Shown here piece by piece: positions 18,025 to 26,033 of a DNA stretch of 64,000 nucleotides. How positions within the stretch are numbered: the first letter of the stretch is position 1; each line of letters opens with the position of its first letter. A model generated the notes under the pieces. That model was given only the letters and a program-made list of their open reading frames with translations, was not told the DNA's origin and did not search any database. Origin of the DNA: Tardiphaga sp. P9-11 (lineage in GTDB: Bacteria > Pseudomonadota > Alphaproteobacteria > Rhizobiales > Xanthobacteraceae); the NCBI RefSeq assembly GCF_008329525.1, contig NZ_NPKQ01000001.1, positions 744,001 to 808,000 on the forward strand. Direction: 5' to 3'. The position numbers were made by a program, and so were the translations under genes.

Positions 18025-19161
18025 ATGCCTCTCCTCCTCAACGAAGAACAGACCATGCTGCGCGACAGCGCCCGCGGCTTCATCGGCGACAAGGCGCCGA
18101 TCAGTCATTTCCGGCAGCTGCGCGATGCAAAGGACGCGGCCGGCTTTTCACACGACTACTGGCGAACGTTTTCCGAAATGGGTTTTTCCGGGCTGCTGGT
18201 GCCGGAAGCATTCGGCGGCAGCGGGTTAGGTGCCGTCGAAGCCGGCGTGGTGATGGAGGAAATCGGCCGCACGCTGATGCCGTCGCCGTTCCTGTCCACG
18301 GGCGTACTCGGTGTCTCGGCGCTGAAGGGCGGCAGCGCCGCGCAGAAGTCGGAATACCTGACAAAAATCGCCAATGGTGCGCTGCTGACCGCGCTTGCCA
18401 TCGACGAAGGCGCGAAGCATCGCCCGCTGCAGACGGCGATGAAGGCCGCGCGCTCAGGCAACGGCTTCAAGCTGAATGGTGCGAAGGCCTTCGTCATCGA
18501 TGGTCACACCGCTGATCTTCTGATTGTCGCGGCGCGCAGCGCAGGTACGCCGGGCGAGCGTGACGGGCTCACGCTGTTTCTGGTCGATCCGAAGGCCAAG
18601 GGTATCGCGCTTGAGCGCACCGCGATGGTGGATTCGCATAATGCGGCGCGGATCACGTTCGAGAATGTGGAGGTCACGGCTGACAGCGTACTCGGCGATG
18701 TCGATCAGGGTAACGCGTTGCTGGACAGCGTGCTGAATATCGGCCGCGGCGCCGTCGCTGCGGAGATGGTCGGCCTGTCAGACGAAGTCTTCGGTCGCAC
18801 CGTGACCTATCTCAAGGAGCGCAAGCAGTTCGGCAAACTGATCGGTGAATTCCAGGCGCTGCAGCATCGCGCCGCGCATCTTTACACCGAGATCGAAGTC
18901 ACCCGCGCGGCGGTGCTGAAGGCGCTGCAGCTCATTGATGACGGCGCGCCGACGGCGCCGGCTGCGATTGCCGTCGCCAAGGCCAAGGCCGGTACCACGG
19001 CGACGCTGGCTGTGCAGGAAGGCGTGCAGATGCATGGCGGCATGGGCATGACCGACCAGTTCGACATCGGCTTCTTCATGAAGCGCGCGCGGGTCTGTCA
19101 GGAATTGCTGGGGGACAGCAATTACCACGCGGATCAACTGGCGCGGCTGAAGAATTATTGA
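18025..19161 (+). CDS. Acyl-CoA dehydrogenase homologue, non-catalytic-type partner subunit
   Basis: A 378-residue acyl-CoA dehydrogenase fold protein. It keeps the N-terminal helical domain (LVPEAFGGSGLGAVEAGVVM), a beta domain, and the C-terminal FAD-contact segments (RKQFGKLIGEFQALQHRAAH; VQMHGGMGMTDQFDIG). At the catalytic position the E-G-T loop is replaced by ELLGDSNYHADQ, so the usual base glutamate is missing. In known alpha2-beta2 dehydrogenases (FadE pairs, PimC/PimD) one subunit lacks the base and completes the FAD site of the other. With the upstream gene this predicts a heterotetrameric enzyme for a bulky or dicarboxylic acyl-CoA (inference). Confidence 0.8.
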   Translation: MPLLLNEEQTMLRDSARGFIGDKAPISHFRQLRDAKDAAGFSHDYWRTFSEMGFSGLLVPEAFGGSGLGAVEAGVVMEEIGRTLMPSPFLSTGVLGVSALKGGSAAQKSEYLTKIANGALLTALAIDEGAKHRPLQTAMKAARSGNGFKLNGAKAFVIDGHTADLLIVAARSAGTPGERDGLTLFLVDPKAKGIALERTAMVDSHNAARITFENVEVTADSVLGDVDQGNALLDSVLNIGRGAVAAEMVGLSDEVFGRTVTYLKERKQFGKLIGEFQALQHRAAHLYTEIEVTRAAVLKALQLIDDGAPTAPAAIAVAKAKAGTTATLAVQEGVQMHGGMGMTDQFDIGFFMKRARVCQELLGDSNYHADQLARLKNY

Positions 19162-19174
19162 GGGGCTCTTCTGG

Positions 19175-19201
19175 CCTCTCCCCGCTCTTTGCGGGGAGAG
19201 G
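19175..19201. terminator. Stem-loop between convergent genes (candidate bidirectional terminator)
   Basis: A perfect 11-bp stem CCTCTCCCCGC / GCGGGGAGAGG with a 5-base loop sits between the converging dehydrogenase and amino-acid-binding-protein genes. There is no long T tract on either strand, so termination efficiency is uncertain. Confidence 0.5.
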
Positions 19202-19216
19202 TAAGGAAGAAGCAGT

Positions 19217-20263
19217 TTACCTGATCGGCGGCGCGTATTGGATGCCGCCGGCGCTCCAGATCTGGTTCAGTCCGCGCGGGATCTTCAGCTTCGAGCCTTC
19301 GCCTATGTTGCGGTCATAGACTTCGCCGTAATTGCCGACATGGCGGATGATGCGCGCGGCCCAGTCCTTGGAGAGGCTGAGGTCTTCGCCGTAGGCGCCT
19401 TCGGTGCCGACCAGACGCATCACGTCGGGCTTCTTGGACTTCAAGGCTTCGTCGATATTCTTCGAGGTGATGCCGAGTTCCTCGGCATTGATCATGGCGT
19501 AGAGCGTCCACTTCACGATCATCATCCAGTCGTCGTCGCGCTGACGCACGACCGGCGCCAGCGGTTCCTTGGAGATGACGTCAGGCAGGACGACGTGATC
19601 GTCGGGCTTGCTCATGGTCATGCGCAGCGCATAGAGCTGCGAGGCATCCGCCGTGAAGGTGTCGCACTGGCCGGAATTATAGGCCTTGAGGACATCGTCC
19701 AGCTTGGGAAGCTTCACTTCGGTATATTTGATATTGTTGCTGCGGAAGTAGTCGGCGAGGTTCAGCGCCGTCGTGGTGCTGTCCTGGACGCAGACCTTGC
19801 TACCATCGAGCTCCAGCGCGGAATCGATCTTGCGGGACTTCGGCACCATGAAGCCCTGGCCGTCATAGTAGGATACGGCGGGGAAATAGAGATCGTAATT
19901 GGTTTCGCGCGACATGCTCCAGGTGGAGTTGCGCGACAGGATGTCGACCTTGCGGCTCTGCAGTTCCTTGAAGCGGTCTGACGCGTCGAGCGGGACGAAG
20001 GTCACCTTCTTCGGATCGTTGAAGATCGCTGCGGCGACGGCCCGGCAGAAGTCGACATCGAAGCCGGTCCAGTTGCCCTGCGCATCCGGAGACGAGAAGC
20101 CCGGCAGGCCGGTGTTGACGCCGCACAGCACGGCGTCGCGTTTGACTGTGCGCTTCAGCGTCTTGGTGTCGTAGCGCTCATAGGTGATCGCAGCTGCAGC
20201 CACTGCAGTGGCAACCACTAGGCCGATGGCCAGTCCGGTCGTGAAAGTCCGCTTCATCCCCAT
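19217..20263 (-). CDS. AapJ-like general L-amino acid ABC transporter substrate-binding protein
   Basis: A 348-residue periplasmic binding protein of the type 3 (amino acid) family. A signal/anchor helix (about 5-25) is followed by LCGVNTGLPGFSSPDAQGNW, GFDVDFCRAVAAAIF, an LSRNSTWSMSRE hinge and a C-terminal NYGEVYDRNIG segment, all hallmarks of AapJ/BztA proteins. These deliver L-amino acids to an AapQMP/BztBCD permease in the inner membrane. No permease or ATPase gene is adjacent, so it is an orphan or extra receptor. A second start two codons downstream (20257) is equally possible. Confidence 0.85.
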   Translation of the reverse strand: MGMKRTFTTGLAIGLVVATAVAAAAITYERYDTKTLKRTVKRDAVLCGVNTGLPGFSSPDAQGNWTGFDVDFCRAVAAAIFNDPKKVTFVPLDASDRFKELQSRKVDILSRNSTWSMSRETNYDLYFPAVSYYDGQGFMVPKSRKIDSALELDGSKVCVQDSTTTALNLADYFRSNNIKYTEVKLPKLDDVLKAYNSGQCDTFTADASQLYALRMTMSKPDDHVVLPDVISKEPLAPVVRQRDDDWMMIVKWTLYAMINAEELGITSKNIDEALKSKKPDVMRLVGTEGAYGEDLSLSKDWAARIIRHVGNYGEVYDRNIGEGSKLKIPRGLNQIWSAGGIQYAPPIR

Positions 20264-20351
20264 GAGTAGTCCGCCCCATCGTCGGTGAAAGGTATGTCAG
20301 AGAAAAGTTGGATCGAAGAGCTGCGCGACCGCGCAGGCTCATATTTCGGGC

Positions 20352-20954
20352 TCAGATTTCAGGTTTCTGACGCACGATGACCTTGGTGCCCACAGGGATC
20401 CGCTCATAGAGATCGGCGACATCCGCATTGACCAACCGGAAGCAGCCGGACGACACGGCGGTGCCGATGGTGTCGGGCCGGTTGGTGCCGTGGATGCGAT
20501 AGACGGTGGCGCCGAGATAGAGCGCGCGGGCGCCGAGCGGATTGCCGGGGCCGCCTGCCATGAAGCGCGGCAGATAGGGCTGGCGTGCGATCATTTCCGG
20601 CGGCGGTGTCCAGTCCGGCCACTCGGCCTTGCGCGAGATCTTTAAGAGCCCCTGCCACTGGAAGCCGTCGCGGCCGACGCCGATGCCGTAACGCAGCGCG
20701 CGGCCATTGCCCTGCACCACGTAGAGATGGCGGTCGGCGGTCGAGATAATGATGGTGCCCGGCGCCTCGGTGGTGCGGTACAGCACCATCTGCTTCTGGA
20801 ACTCCGGCTCAAGCTGAACGGAGTCGTCGGCCATCAGCCCAGGCTCGTCACCGACATCTGCACGCGGCTGCTGGGCGAAGCCTTGCGTGATCGACAACAT
20901 CAGACCGGCTGCGACGATAACCTGAAGCCCAAGCAGGCGGCGGATGTTGATCAT
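20352..20954 (-). CDS. L,D-transpeptidase (YkuD domain), periplasmic
   Basis: A 200-residue exported protein. The signal peptide ends near TQGFAQQ. The YkuD catalytic domain begins at GTIIISTADRHLYVV and contains YRIHGTNRPDTIG followed by SSGCFRLVNADV, the canonical H-x14-17-S-x-G-C-x-R-h motif with the nucleophilic Cys. These enzymes form 3-3 peptidoglycan cross-links or attach proteins to peptidoglycan. The neighbouring PRFMAGGPGNPLGARALYLG matches the ErfK/YbiS/YnhG branch common in alphaproteobacteria. All catalytic residues are present. Confidence 0.88.
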   Translation of the reverse strand: MINIRRLLGLQVIVAAGLMLSITQGFAQQPRADVGDEPGLMADDSVQLEPEFQKQMVLYRTTEAPGTIIISTADRHLYVVQGNGRALRYGIGVGRDGFQWQGLLKISRKAEWPDWTPPPEMIARQPYLPRFMAGGPGNPLGARALYLGATVYRIHGTNRPDTIGTAVSSGCFRLVNADVADLYERIPVGTKVIVRQKPEI

Positions 20955-21115
20955 CGCAGGGAACTCCGTTTTTGCGTCCGTTAATTCTGTACCACCCCAG
21001 CCAAATCACGGGAACATGAAATCATGAGGCACTGCAACAGTGCTGCGCATGCGCGCTGGGTTCGCGCGCAAGTCTTGCCGGCCGCGGGTGACGATTTGAT
21101 TAAAAGCCGCCGTGT

Positions 21116-21265
21116 TTATTTCGGCGCGATCCAGAGGCGCAGCGCATAGCTGAGAAGCGTGACGCTGGCGACGCCGCCGAGCCACAGCGCTATGAACCAC
21201 AGCAGGCGCTGCATCAGCGGGCGCTTGTCCAAAGAATCGGGCTTTTGCCGCGGTGCAGGATTCAT
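21116..21265 (-). CDS. DUF2474 small membrane protein, bd-oxidase accessory subunit candidate
   Basis: A 49-residue protein with a basic N-terminus (MNPAPRQKPDSLDKRPLMQR) and one transmembrane helix (LLWFIALWLGGVASVTLLSY). It matches DUF2474, tiny proteins usually encoded directly after cioB/cydB. By analogy with CydX it may stabilise the oxidase (inference). Its ATG overlaps the cydB stop as ATGA, so translation is coupled. Confidence 0.75.
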   Translation of the reverse strand: MNPAPRQKPDSLDKRPLMQRLLWFIALWLGGVASVTLLSYALRLWIAPK

Positions 21266-22266
21266 CAGTGATAGCCGGCACCGGCGCGAACCTTGCCGCG
21301 AAACACGTAATAGGCCCATGCGGTGTAGCCGAGGATGATCGGCACCAGCACGGCGACGCCGTAGCTCATGAAATGCAGACTGTTGTCGGGGGACGCTGCC
21401 TGCCAGATGGTGATGCTGCGCGGCACGATATAGGGCCACATGCTGATGCCCAATCCCGCATAGGATAGCGCGAACAGCAGCAGCGACAGGAAGAACGGCC
21501 GGTAGTCCTTTTTGGCGGCGAGGCTGCGCATCAACAGCGCGGTGACGGCAGCGACGGCGATCGGCACCGGCGCGGTCAGGATGAGGTTGGGCCAGGCGAA
21601 CCAGCGCCTTGCATATTCGGCATCCAGAAATGGCGTCGCGATGCTGACGAGGCCGATGGCGGCGAGCATGGCGAACAGCAGCCACCAGCTCAGCCGATAG
21701 GCCTGATCGCGGAGCTCACCTTCGGTCTTCATCACCAGCCAGGTGGCGCCGAGCAGGCCATAGCCGGCCATCAGCGCGAGGCCGGTGAGGACGCTGAACG
21801 GTGTCAGCCAGTCCCACCAGCCGCCACCATAATGCCGGCCGTTGACGACGATGCCCTGCAGGATTGCGCCGAGCGCCACGCCCTGCGCCAGTGTGGCCAT
21901 CAGCGATCCGCCGGCAAAGGCGATGTCCCACAGATTTCGCTCACGCGTGGTGCGCCAGCGGAACTCGAATGCGACGCCGCGAAACACGAGGCCCAGCAAC
22001 ATCACGATCATCGGCGTATAGAGCGCGGGCATCAGCACCGCATAGGCCAGCGGAAACGCGGCCATCAGCCCGCCGCCGCCGAGCACCAGCCAGGTCTCGT
22101 TGCCGTCCCAGACCGGGGCGACCGAATTCATCATGACGTCGCGGTCTTCCTTCTTCGGAAATAGCGGAAACAGCATGCCGAGGCCGAGATCGAAGCCGTC
22201 CATGACGACATAGACGAAAACGGCAAAGGCGATGATGAACGCCCAGATGACCGCGATATCGATCAT
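21265..22266 (-). CDS. cioB: Cytochrome bd-type quinol oxidase subunit II (CioB)
   Basis: A 333-residue integral membrane subunit with eight or nine helices. It begins with VWAFIIAFAVFVYVVMDGFDLG, the universal CydB/CioB start signature, followed by APVWDGNETWLVLGGGGLMAAFP. Subunit II supports haem b595/d assembly in subunit I. The length (about 335) and GFDLGLGMLFPLF fit the cyanide-insensitive branch. It overlaps cioA upstream and the DUF2474 gene downstream by 4 bases each, a tight operon. Confidence 0.93.
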   Translation of the reverse strand: MIDIAVIWAFIIAFAVFVYVVMDGFDLGLGMLFPLFPKKEDRDVMMNSVAPVWDGNETWLVLGGGGLMAAFPLAYAVLMPALYTPMIVMLLGLVFRGVAFEFRWRTTRERNLWDIAFAGGSLMATLAQGVALGAILQGIVVNGRHYGGGWWDWLTPFSVLTGLALMAGYGLLGATWLVMKTEGELRDQAYRLSWWLLFAMLAAIGLVSIATPFLDAEYARRWFAWPNLILTAPVPIAVAAVTALLMRSLAAKKDYRPFFLSLLLFALSYAGLGISMWPYIVPRSITIWQAASPDNSLHFMSYGVAVLVPIILGYTAWAYYVFRGKVRAGAGYH

Positions 22267-23678
22267 GACGCGTGCCCCGATGCGGTTGCGCCGACAGCCG
22301 GCGTAATGCCTGCTGCATGGCTCGGCACGTGGCCGGCTGGGCCTTGCTCGTCATGATGCGGCGGCACGGCCATGAGCCGCAGCAGATAGATCGTGCCTGC
22401 TGCGAAGACCAGGAAATAGACGATGGCAAATGCGATCAGCGACGATGCAACGGCCGGCGCCGCGAGTGGCGAGACTGAATCGCTTGTCCGCAACAGGCCG
22501 AACACGGTGAAGGGTTGCCGGCCGGTTTCGGTTGTCACCCAGCCCGCCAGCACGGCAATGAAGCCGGCTGGTCCCATGGCAAGCGCGAAGCCGTGCAGGA
22601 GCCGCGACTCATAGAATTTGCCGCGGAAGCGCATGAACAGGCTGAGCAGTCCCAGTCCCAGCATCAGGAAGCCGATGCCGACCATGATGCGGAACGACCA
22701 GAAGGTCACCGGCACCGGCGGCCAGTTTTCGCGCGGAACCGTATCGAGCCCGGCCATCGGCGCATTCAGGTCGTGCTTCAGGATCAGCGATCCGAGTTTG
22801 GGCACTTCGATGGCATAGTTCACTTTGCCTTCGGCTTGGCTCGGGATGCCGAACAGGATCAGCGGCGCACCATGGGGATGGCTCTCGAAATGACCTTCCA
22901 TGGCCATGATCTTGGTTGGCTGGTGCTCGAGCGTGTTGAGGCCGTGCTGATCGCCGGCAAGAATCTGCAGCGGCGCGACCAGAGTGGCCATCCACATCGC
23001 CATGGAAAACATCACGCGCGGGCCGGGCAGGCGCGTATCCTTGAGCAGATGCCAGGCGCCGACCGCGCCCACCACGAACGCCGTGGTCAGATAGGCCGCC
23101 AGCACCATATGCACGAGCCGATACGGGAAGGACGGATTAAAGATCACCTTCCACCAGTCGGCCGCAACAAATTGACCGGCGTCATTGATGCTGTAGCCGG
23201 CTGGCGTCTGCATCCAGGAATTCGCCGAGAGAATCCAGAACGCCGAAAACAGCGTCCCAATTGCGACCATCAGCGTGGCGAAGAAATGCAGTCTGGGGCC
23301 AACGCGTTGAAGCCCAAACAGCATGACGCCGAGAAACCCCGCTTCGAGGAAGAAGGCGGTGAGGACTTCATAGGCCATCAGCGGGCCGATAATCGGTCCT
23401 GCCTTGTCGGAGAAGGCCGACCAGTTGGTGCCGAACTGGTAGGACATCACGATGCCCGAGACCACGCCCATGCCGAAGGCCACGGCGAAGATCTTGAGCC
23501 AGTAATTGAACAGGTTGAGGAAGACGTCGCGCCCGGTCCACAGCCATAGTGCTTCGAGCACCGCGAGATAGCTCGCGAGCCCGATCGAGAACGCGGGAAA
23601 GATGATGTGAAATGACATCGTGAACGCAAATTGCGCTCGGGCTAATATGACGGGGTCAAAGCCTTCGAACATCTGCAT
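22263..23678 (-). CDS. cioA: Cytochrome bd-type quinol oxidase subunit I (CioA, cyanide-insensitive type)
   Basis: A 471-residue membrane subunit. It carries the haem-ligand region FAFTMSFHIIFPAFSIGLAS, the central QHGLNTLEHQPTKIMAMEGHFES segment and the conserved GWVTTETGRQPFTVFGLLRT. The Q-loop is short, as in the Cio branch rather than E. coli CydA. It oxidises quinol and reduces O2 to water without proton pumping, supporting respiration at low oxygen or with inhibitors. Two starts compete (23678 and 23672), and the first lies inside a perfect inverted repeat, which suggests control at initiation. Confidence 0.93.
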   Translation of the reverse strand: MQMFEGFDPVILARAQFAFTMSFHIIFPAFSIGLASYLAVLEALWLWTGRDVFLNLFNYWLKIFAVAFGMGVVSGIVMSYQFGTNWSAFSDKAGPIIGPLMAYEVLTAFFLEAGFLGVMLFGLQRVGPRLHFFATLMVAIGTLFSAFWILSANSWMQTPAGYSINDAGQFVAADWWKVIFNPSFPYRLVHMVLAAYLTTAFVVGAVGAWHLLKDTRLPGPRVMFSMAMWMATLVAPLQILAGDQHGLNTLEHQPTKIMAMEGHFESHPHGAPLILFGIPSQAEGKVNYAIEVPKLGSLILKHDLNAPMAGLDTVPRENWPPVPVTFWSFRIMVGIGFLMLGLGLLSLFMRFRGKFYESRLLHGFALAMGPAGFIAVLAGWVTTETGRQPFTVFGLLRTSDSVSPLAAPAVASSLIAFAIVYFLVFAAGTIYLLRLMAVPPHHDEQGPAGHVPSHAAGITPAVGATASGHAS

Positions 23679-23707
23679 CCGTCCAATTCTACGTACTGGA
23701 CGGATGC
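23675..23707. promoter_or_regulatory. Perfect 11-bp inverted repeat over the cioA start codon
   Basis: GCATCCGTCCA (23675-23685) and TGGACGGATGC (23697-23707) are perfect inverted copies separated by 11 bases. The left arm includes the cioA start codon (23676-23678, complement) and, on the mRNA, the GGACGG that would serve as ribosome binding site. It could be a dimeric operator or an mRNA hairpin that hides the start. No known regulator motif was recognised. Confidence 0.6.
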
Positions 23708-23752
23708 TATCACGCTGTTCTCGCCAAGCCTACTATACGCGGGTTTGTCGCG

Positions 23753-24304
23753 TTAGCTGCTCGCGCTCAGCAACTTCTTGATAATACTATCCATCTGCTC
23801 GTATTGGCCTTCGCCGTCATGCTGGTAGACAATTTGTCCACTCTGGTCGACGATATATTGCGCAGGCCAATAGCGGTTGCTGTAGGCGTTCCAGGTCCTG
23901 GACTCATTGTCCTGCGCCACCGGATAGGTGATGCCGTGGCGCTTCAATGCGTTCTGCACGTTGCTAGCGGATTTCTCGAACGGGAACTCAGGCGTGTGCA
24001 CGCCGACAATGACGAGACCGCGATCCTTGTATTTGGCGTGAAGCGCTGTGACATGCGGCAGCGTGTTGACGCAGTTGATGCAGCCGTAGGTCCAAAAGTC
24101 CACCAGCACGACCTTGCCGCGCAGGTCCTTGATATCGAGCGGCGCTGAATTGAACCAGTTGCTGATGCCGGTAAAATTCGGCGCACTGCCTTGTACGGCA
24201 GCCATCTGTACCGGTAAGGTTTCGGCGCTAAATCCCGGTGCTGTCGCGCCAAACAGGCATAGCGCGATCAGTGAGGCTGATGTCGCGAGCGAACGTATCG
24301 TCAT
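23753..24304 (-). CDS. Periplasmic thioredoxin-fold protein (TlpA/DipZ C-terminal-like)
   Basis: A 183-residue exported thioredoxin-like protein. After a signal peptide (to about residue 27) the fold begins with GKVVLVDFWTYGCINCVNTL; the active site C-I-N-C is typical of redoxin/TlpA and DipZ C-terminal domains. VHTPEFPFEKSASNVQNALK and YPVAQDNESRTWNAYSNRYWPAQYIVD are classic DipZ-type segments. It probably exchanges disulfides in the periplasm, receiving electrons from the CcdA-type protein encoded just upstream. The start at 24304 has GGAG at good spacing. It lies 75 bases upstream of cioA in the same direction. Confidence 0.82.
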   Translation of the reverse strand: MTIRSLATSASLIALCLFGATAPGFSAETLPVQMAAVQGSAPNFTGISNWFNSAPLDIKDLRGKVVLVDFWTYGCINCVNTLPHVTALHAKYKDRGLVIVGVHTPEFPFEKSASNVQNALKRHGITYPVAQDNESRTWNAYSNRYWPAQYIVDQSGQIVYQHDGEGQYEQMDSIIKKLLSASS

Positions 24305-24328
24305 GGCGATCTCCATTGTCTCAGGGTG

Positions 24329-25018
24329 TCAAAGGCCAATCTGGCCGCTTGGGTAAAATCCTGTCAGCCACGCGACTATCAGCGTGTCGTACTGAAAGTA
24401 GGAGGCGATCGCGAAACCGATCACGATGACGCCGAAGGCCTGCTGCAGCCGGGGCGTGATGCGGGCGAGGCTGCGCACGCGCGCCGTGACGGCCTGTCCG
24501 CCATAGGCAATGATCAGCATCGGGATGGCTGCACCGATCGCGTACGCAATGAGAAGCATGCTCGCCCAAGCGATATCCTTTGATGTCGCGATGATGGTGA
24601 GGATCGAGCCGAGGACCGGGCCGGCACAGGGCGTCCAGACCAGGCCCAGCGTGGTGCCAAGCACGAAGCCACCCAAATTGCTGAGATCCGTGGTGGCGGA
24701 ATGGCCGGCGAGCCCACCGATCCGGCCCATCAACCATTCGAAGGGCGTCGGGAAGATCATCAGCAGTCCAAAGCCGAGCAGAAGCACTGCGGCAGCGGTC
24801 CGCAGGATATTCGGATCGAAGTCGAAGATTTGTGTCAGCCCGCCAAGCAGCAACGCAACGGCCGAGAACGACACCACGAAGCCGAAGGCGATCAGCGCCG
24901 GGCGAATCCGGCTGGTCTGACCTACAGACGAGCCGAGCAGGATCGGCAAGACGGGGAGCGTGCAGGGCGTTGCGATCGTTACGATGCCGGCAAGCACAGC
25001 GAGCAGAAGATTGAGCAT
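24329..25018 (-). CDS. CcdA/DsbD-type transmembrane thiol electron carrier
   Basis: A 229-residue six-helix inner-membrane protein. Helix 1 carries TIATPCTLPVLPILLG and helix 4 LGLVWTPCAGPVLGS, the paired cysteines that pass reducing equivalents from cytoplasmic thioredoxin to the periplasm. The following gene encodes the periplasmic acceptor, so the two together equal a split DipZ. The start at 25018 (MLNLLLAVLAGIV) begins the first helix; an upstream codon at 25060 would add 14 polar residues. The place beside bd oxidase genes suggests a role in oxidase or cytochrome maturation or periplasmic redox defence (inference). Confidence 0.85.
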   Translation of the reverse strand: MLNLLLAVLAGIVTIATPCTLPVLPILLGSSVGQTSRIRPALIAFGFVVSFSAVALLLGGLTQIFDFDPNILRTAAAVLLLGFGLLMIFPTPFEWLMGRIGGLAGHSATTDLSNLGGFVLGTTLGLVWTPCAGPVLGSILTIIATSKDIAWASMLLIAYAIGAAIPMLIIAYGGQAVTARVRSLARITPRLQQAFGVIVIGFAIASYFQYDTLIVAWLTGFYPSGQIGL

Positions 25019-25147
25019 CGGTCTTATCCATCCAGCGTCGGCGATCAGGCCTGTTGGCATGACGCGCGCTAGATGGTCTTCGGCTGATGCTGGGCGGATG
25101 TTACGCGGCGGGCGTCACGTGTTCGTGTTCTCGCTTATATGGTCAGA

Positions 25148-25185
25148 TAAAGAACGACCCGGAAGGGGGCATCCCGTCCGGGTCG
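25148..25185 (-). terminator. Terminator-like hairpin after the ECF sigma gene
   Basis: The stem CGACCCGG (25155-25162) / CCGGGTCG (25178-25185), read on the minus strand, is followed by TTCTTTATCT. It lies about 40 bases past the sigma factor stop, consistent with an intrinsic terminator. Confidence 0.6.
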
Positions 25186-25226
25186 CTGGAGGTTTACTCG
25201 GGGAGGAAACGCGGAACGAATACGGA

Positions 25227-25838
25227 TTACGCTGCGATGCTATCGATGCCGGCGGTCTTCAGAAGATCGGCGAGCTGTTTGCGGGCATAGAACATGCGGG
25301 TCTTTACCGTCGAAGCCGGGATGCCGATCATGCTGGCGACCTCTTCAACTGACTTCTCGTGATAATAGACGAGGTTGACGATCTCGCGATGTGCCGGCGA
25401 CAGCTTGGCGACACAGGCTCGGAGAATGGCGCTGGTGCGGCTGCGATCGAGCGATGCCTCGGGTGTATCGGCCTGGTCGGCGATTTCCATGACATCGTCC
25501 TGGTCGATGTCTTCATACTTGCGCTGCCGCAGCGCAGTCAGCGCCTTGAAACGTGCGATCGACAACAACCAGGTGGAGACCTGCGAGCGGCCTTCGAACT
25601 GGCTGGCGGTCCGCCACACATCGAGGAATACCTGGCTGACCAGATCTTCCGCCGCTGACGTGTCACGCAGCATGCGGAGAACGAAACGATAGACCCGCAC
25701 ATTGTGCCGGGCATAGAGCGTGTGCATCGCCGAGCGGTCGCCACCAGCGATATTCTCCAGCAGCATCTCGTCCGAGGTGGCGCGGGCTGTAATGATACCC
25801 TGCTGACCGGCGGCATTGAGGGCGATGACGTTCTGCAT
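25227..25838 (-). CDS. ECF-type RNA polymerase sigma factor
   Basis: A 203-residue sigma-70 family protein with two domains. Region 2 (YARHNVRVYRFVLRMLRDTS, AEDLVSQVFLDVWRTASQFE, STWLLSIARFKAL) binds the -10 element and core enzyme. After an acidic linker, region 4 (LSPAHREIVNLVYYHEKSVE and IGIPASTVKTRMFYARKQLA) binds the -35. Region 3 is absent, so it is an ECF factor. No anti-sigma gene is adjacent: upstream is the regulator operon, downstream the CcdA-type gene. An alternative form of control or a distant anti-sigma is likely. The ATG at 25838 is preceded by GGGAG. Confidence 0.88.
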   Translation of the reverse strand: MQNVIALNAAGQQGIITARATSDEMLLENIAGGDRSAMHTLYARHNVRVYRFVLRMLRDTSAAEDLVSQVFLDVWRTASQFEGRSQVSTWLLSIARFKALTALRQRKYEDIDQDDVMEIADQADTPEASLDRSRTSAILRACVAKLSPAHREIVNLVYYHEKSVEEVASMIGIPASTVKTRMFYARKQLADLLKTAGIDSIAA

Positions 25839-25951
25839 GGCTAACTCCCGTAAGAGACCGCGTGGCGGCTTCGTTGGGAGGATTGTTAAGGAGCCCGGGT
25901 TTCAGGGCGTCTGCTTCAAAAGCGGAAAATGGTTTCATGGAACCGGAGAAT

Positions 25952-25981
25952 TGTTTCGTCGCAGGGGGGCGCGACGAAACA
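25952..25981. promoter_or_regulatory. Perfect 11-bp inverted repeat between regulator operon and sigma factor
   Basis: TGTTTCGTCGC (25952-25962) and GCGACGAAACA (25971-25981) flank an 8-base G-rich loop. The repeat lies 53 bases past the OmpR-type regulator stop and 114 bases before the sigma factor start. It could end the upstream transcript, although no T run follows, or be an operator for the sigma gene. Confidence 0.5.
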
Positions 25982-26033
25982 TTCAGGGGTGAAATGCGTG
26001 CAGCTTGAACGGGATAAGTTCTGAAAGGGGCGC

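Noticed and set aside
22515-23549. Long plus-strand open reading (344 codons) opposite cioA
   Set aside because: It is antisense to a clear oxidase subunit, rich in His/Arg/Gln, and has no family resemblance; a GC-rich shadow.
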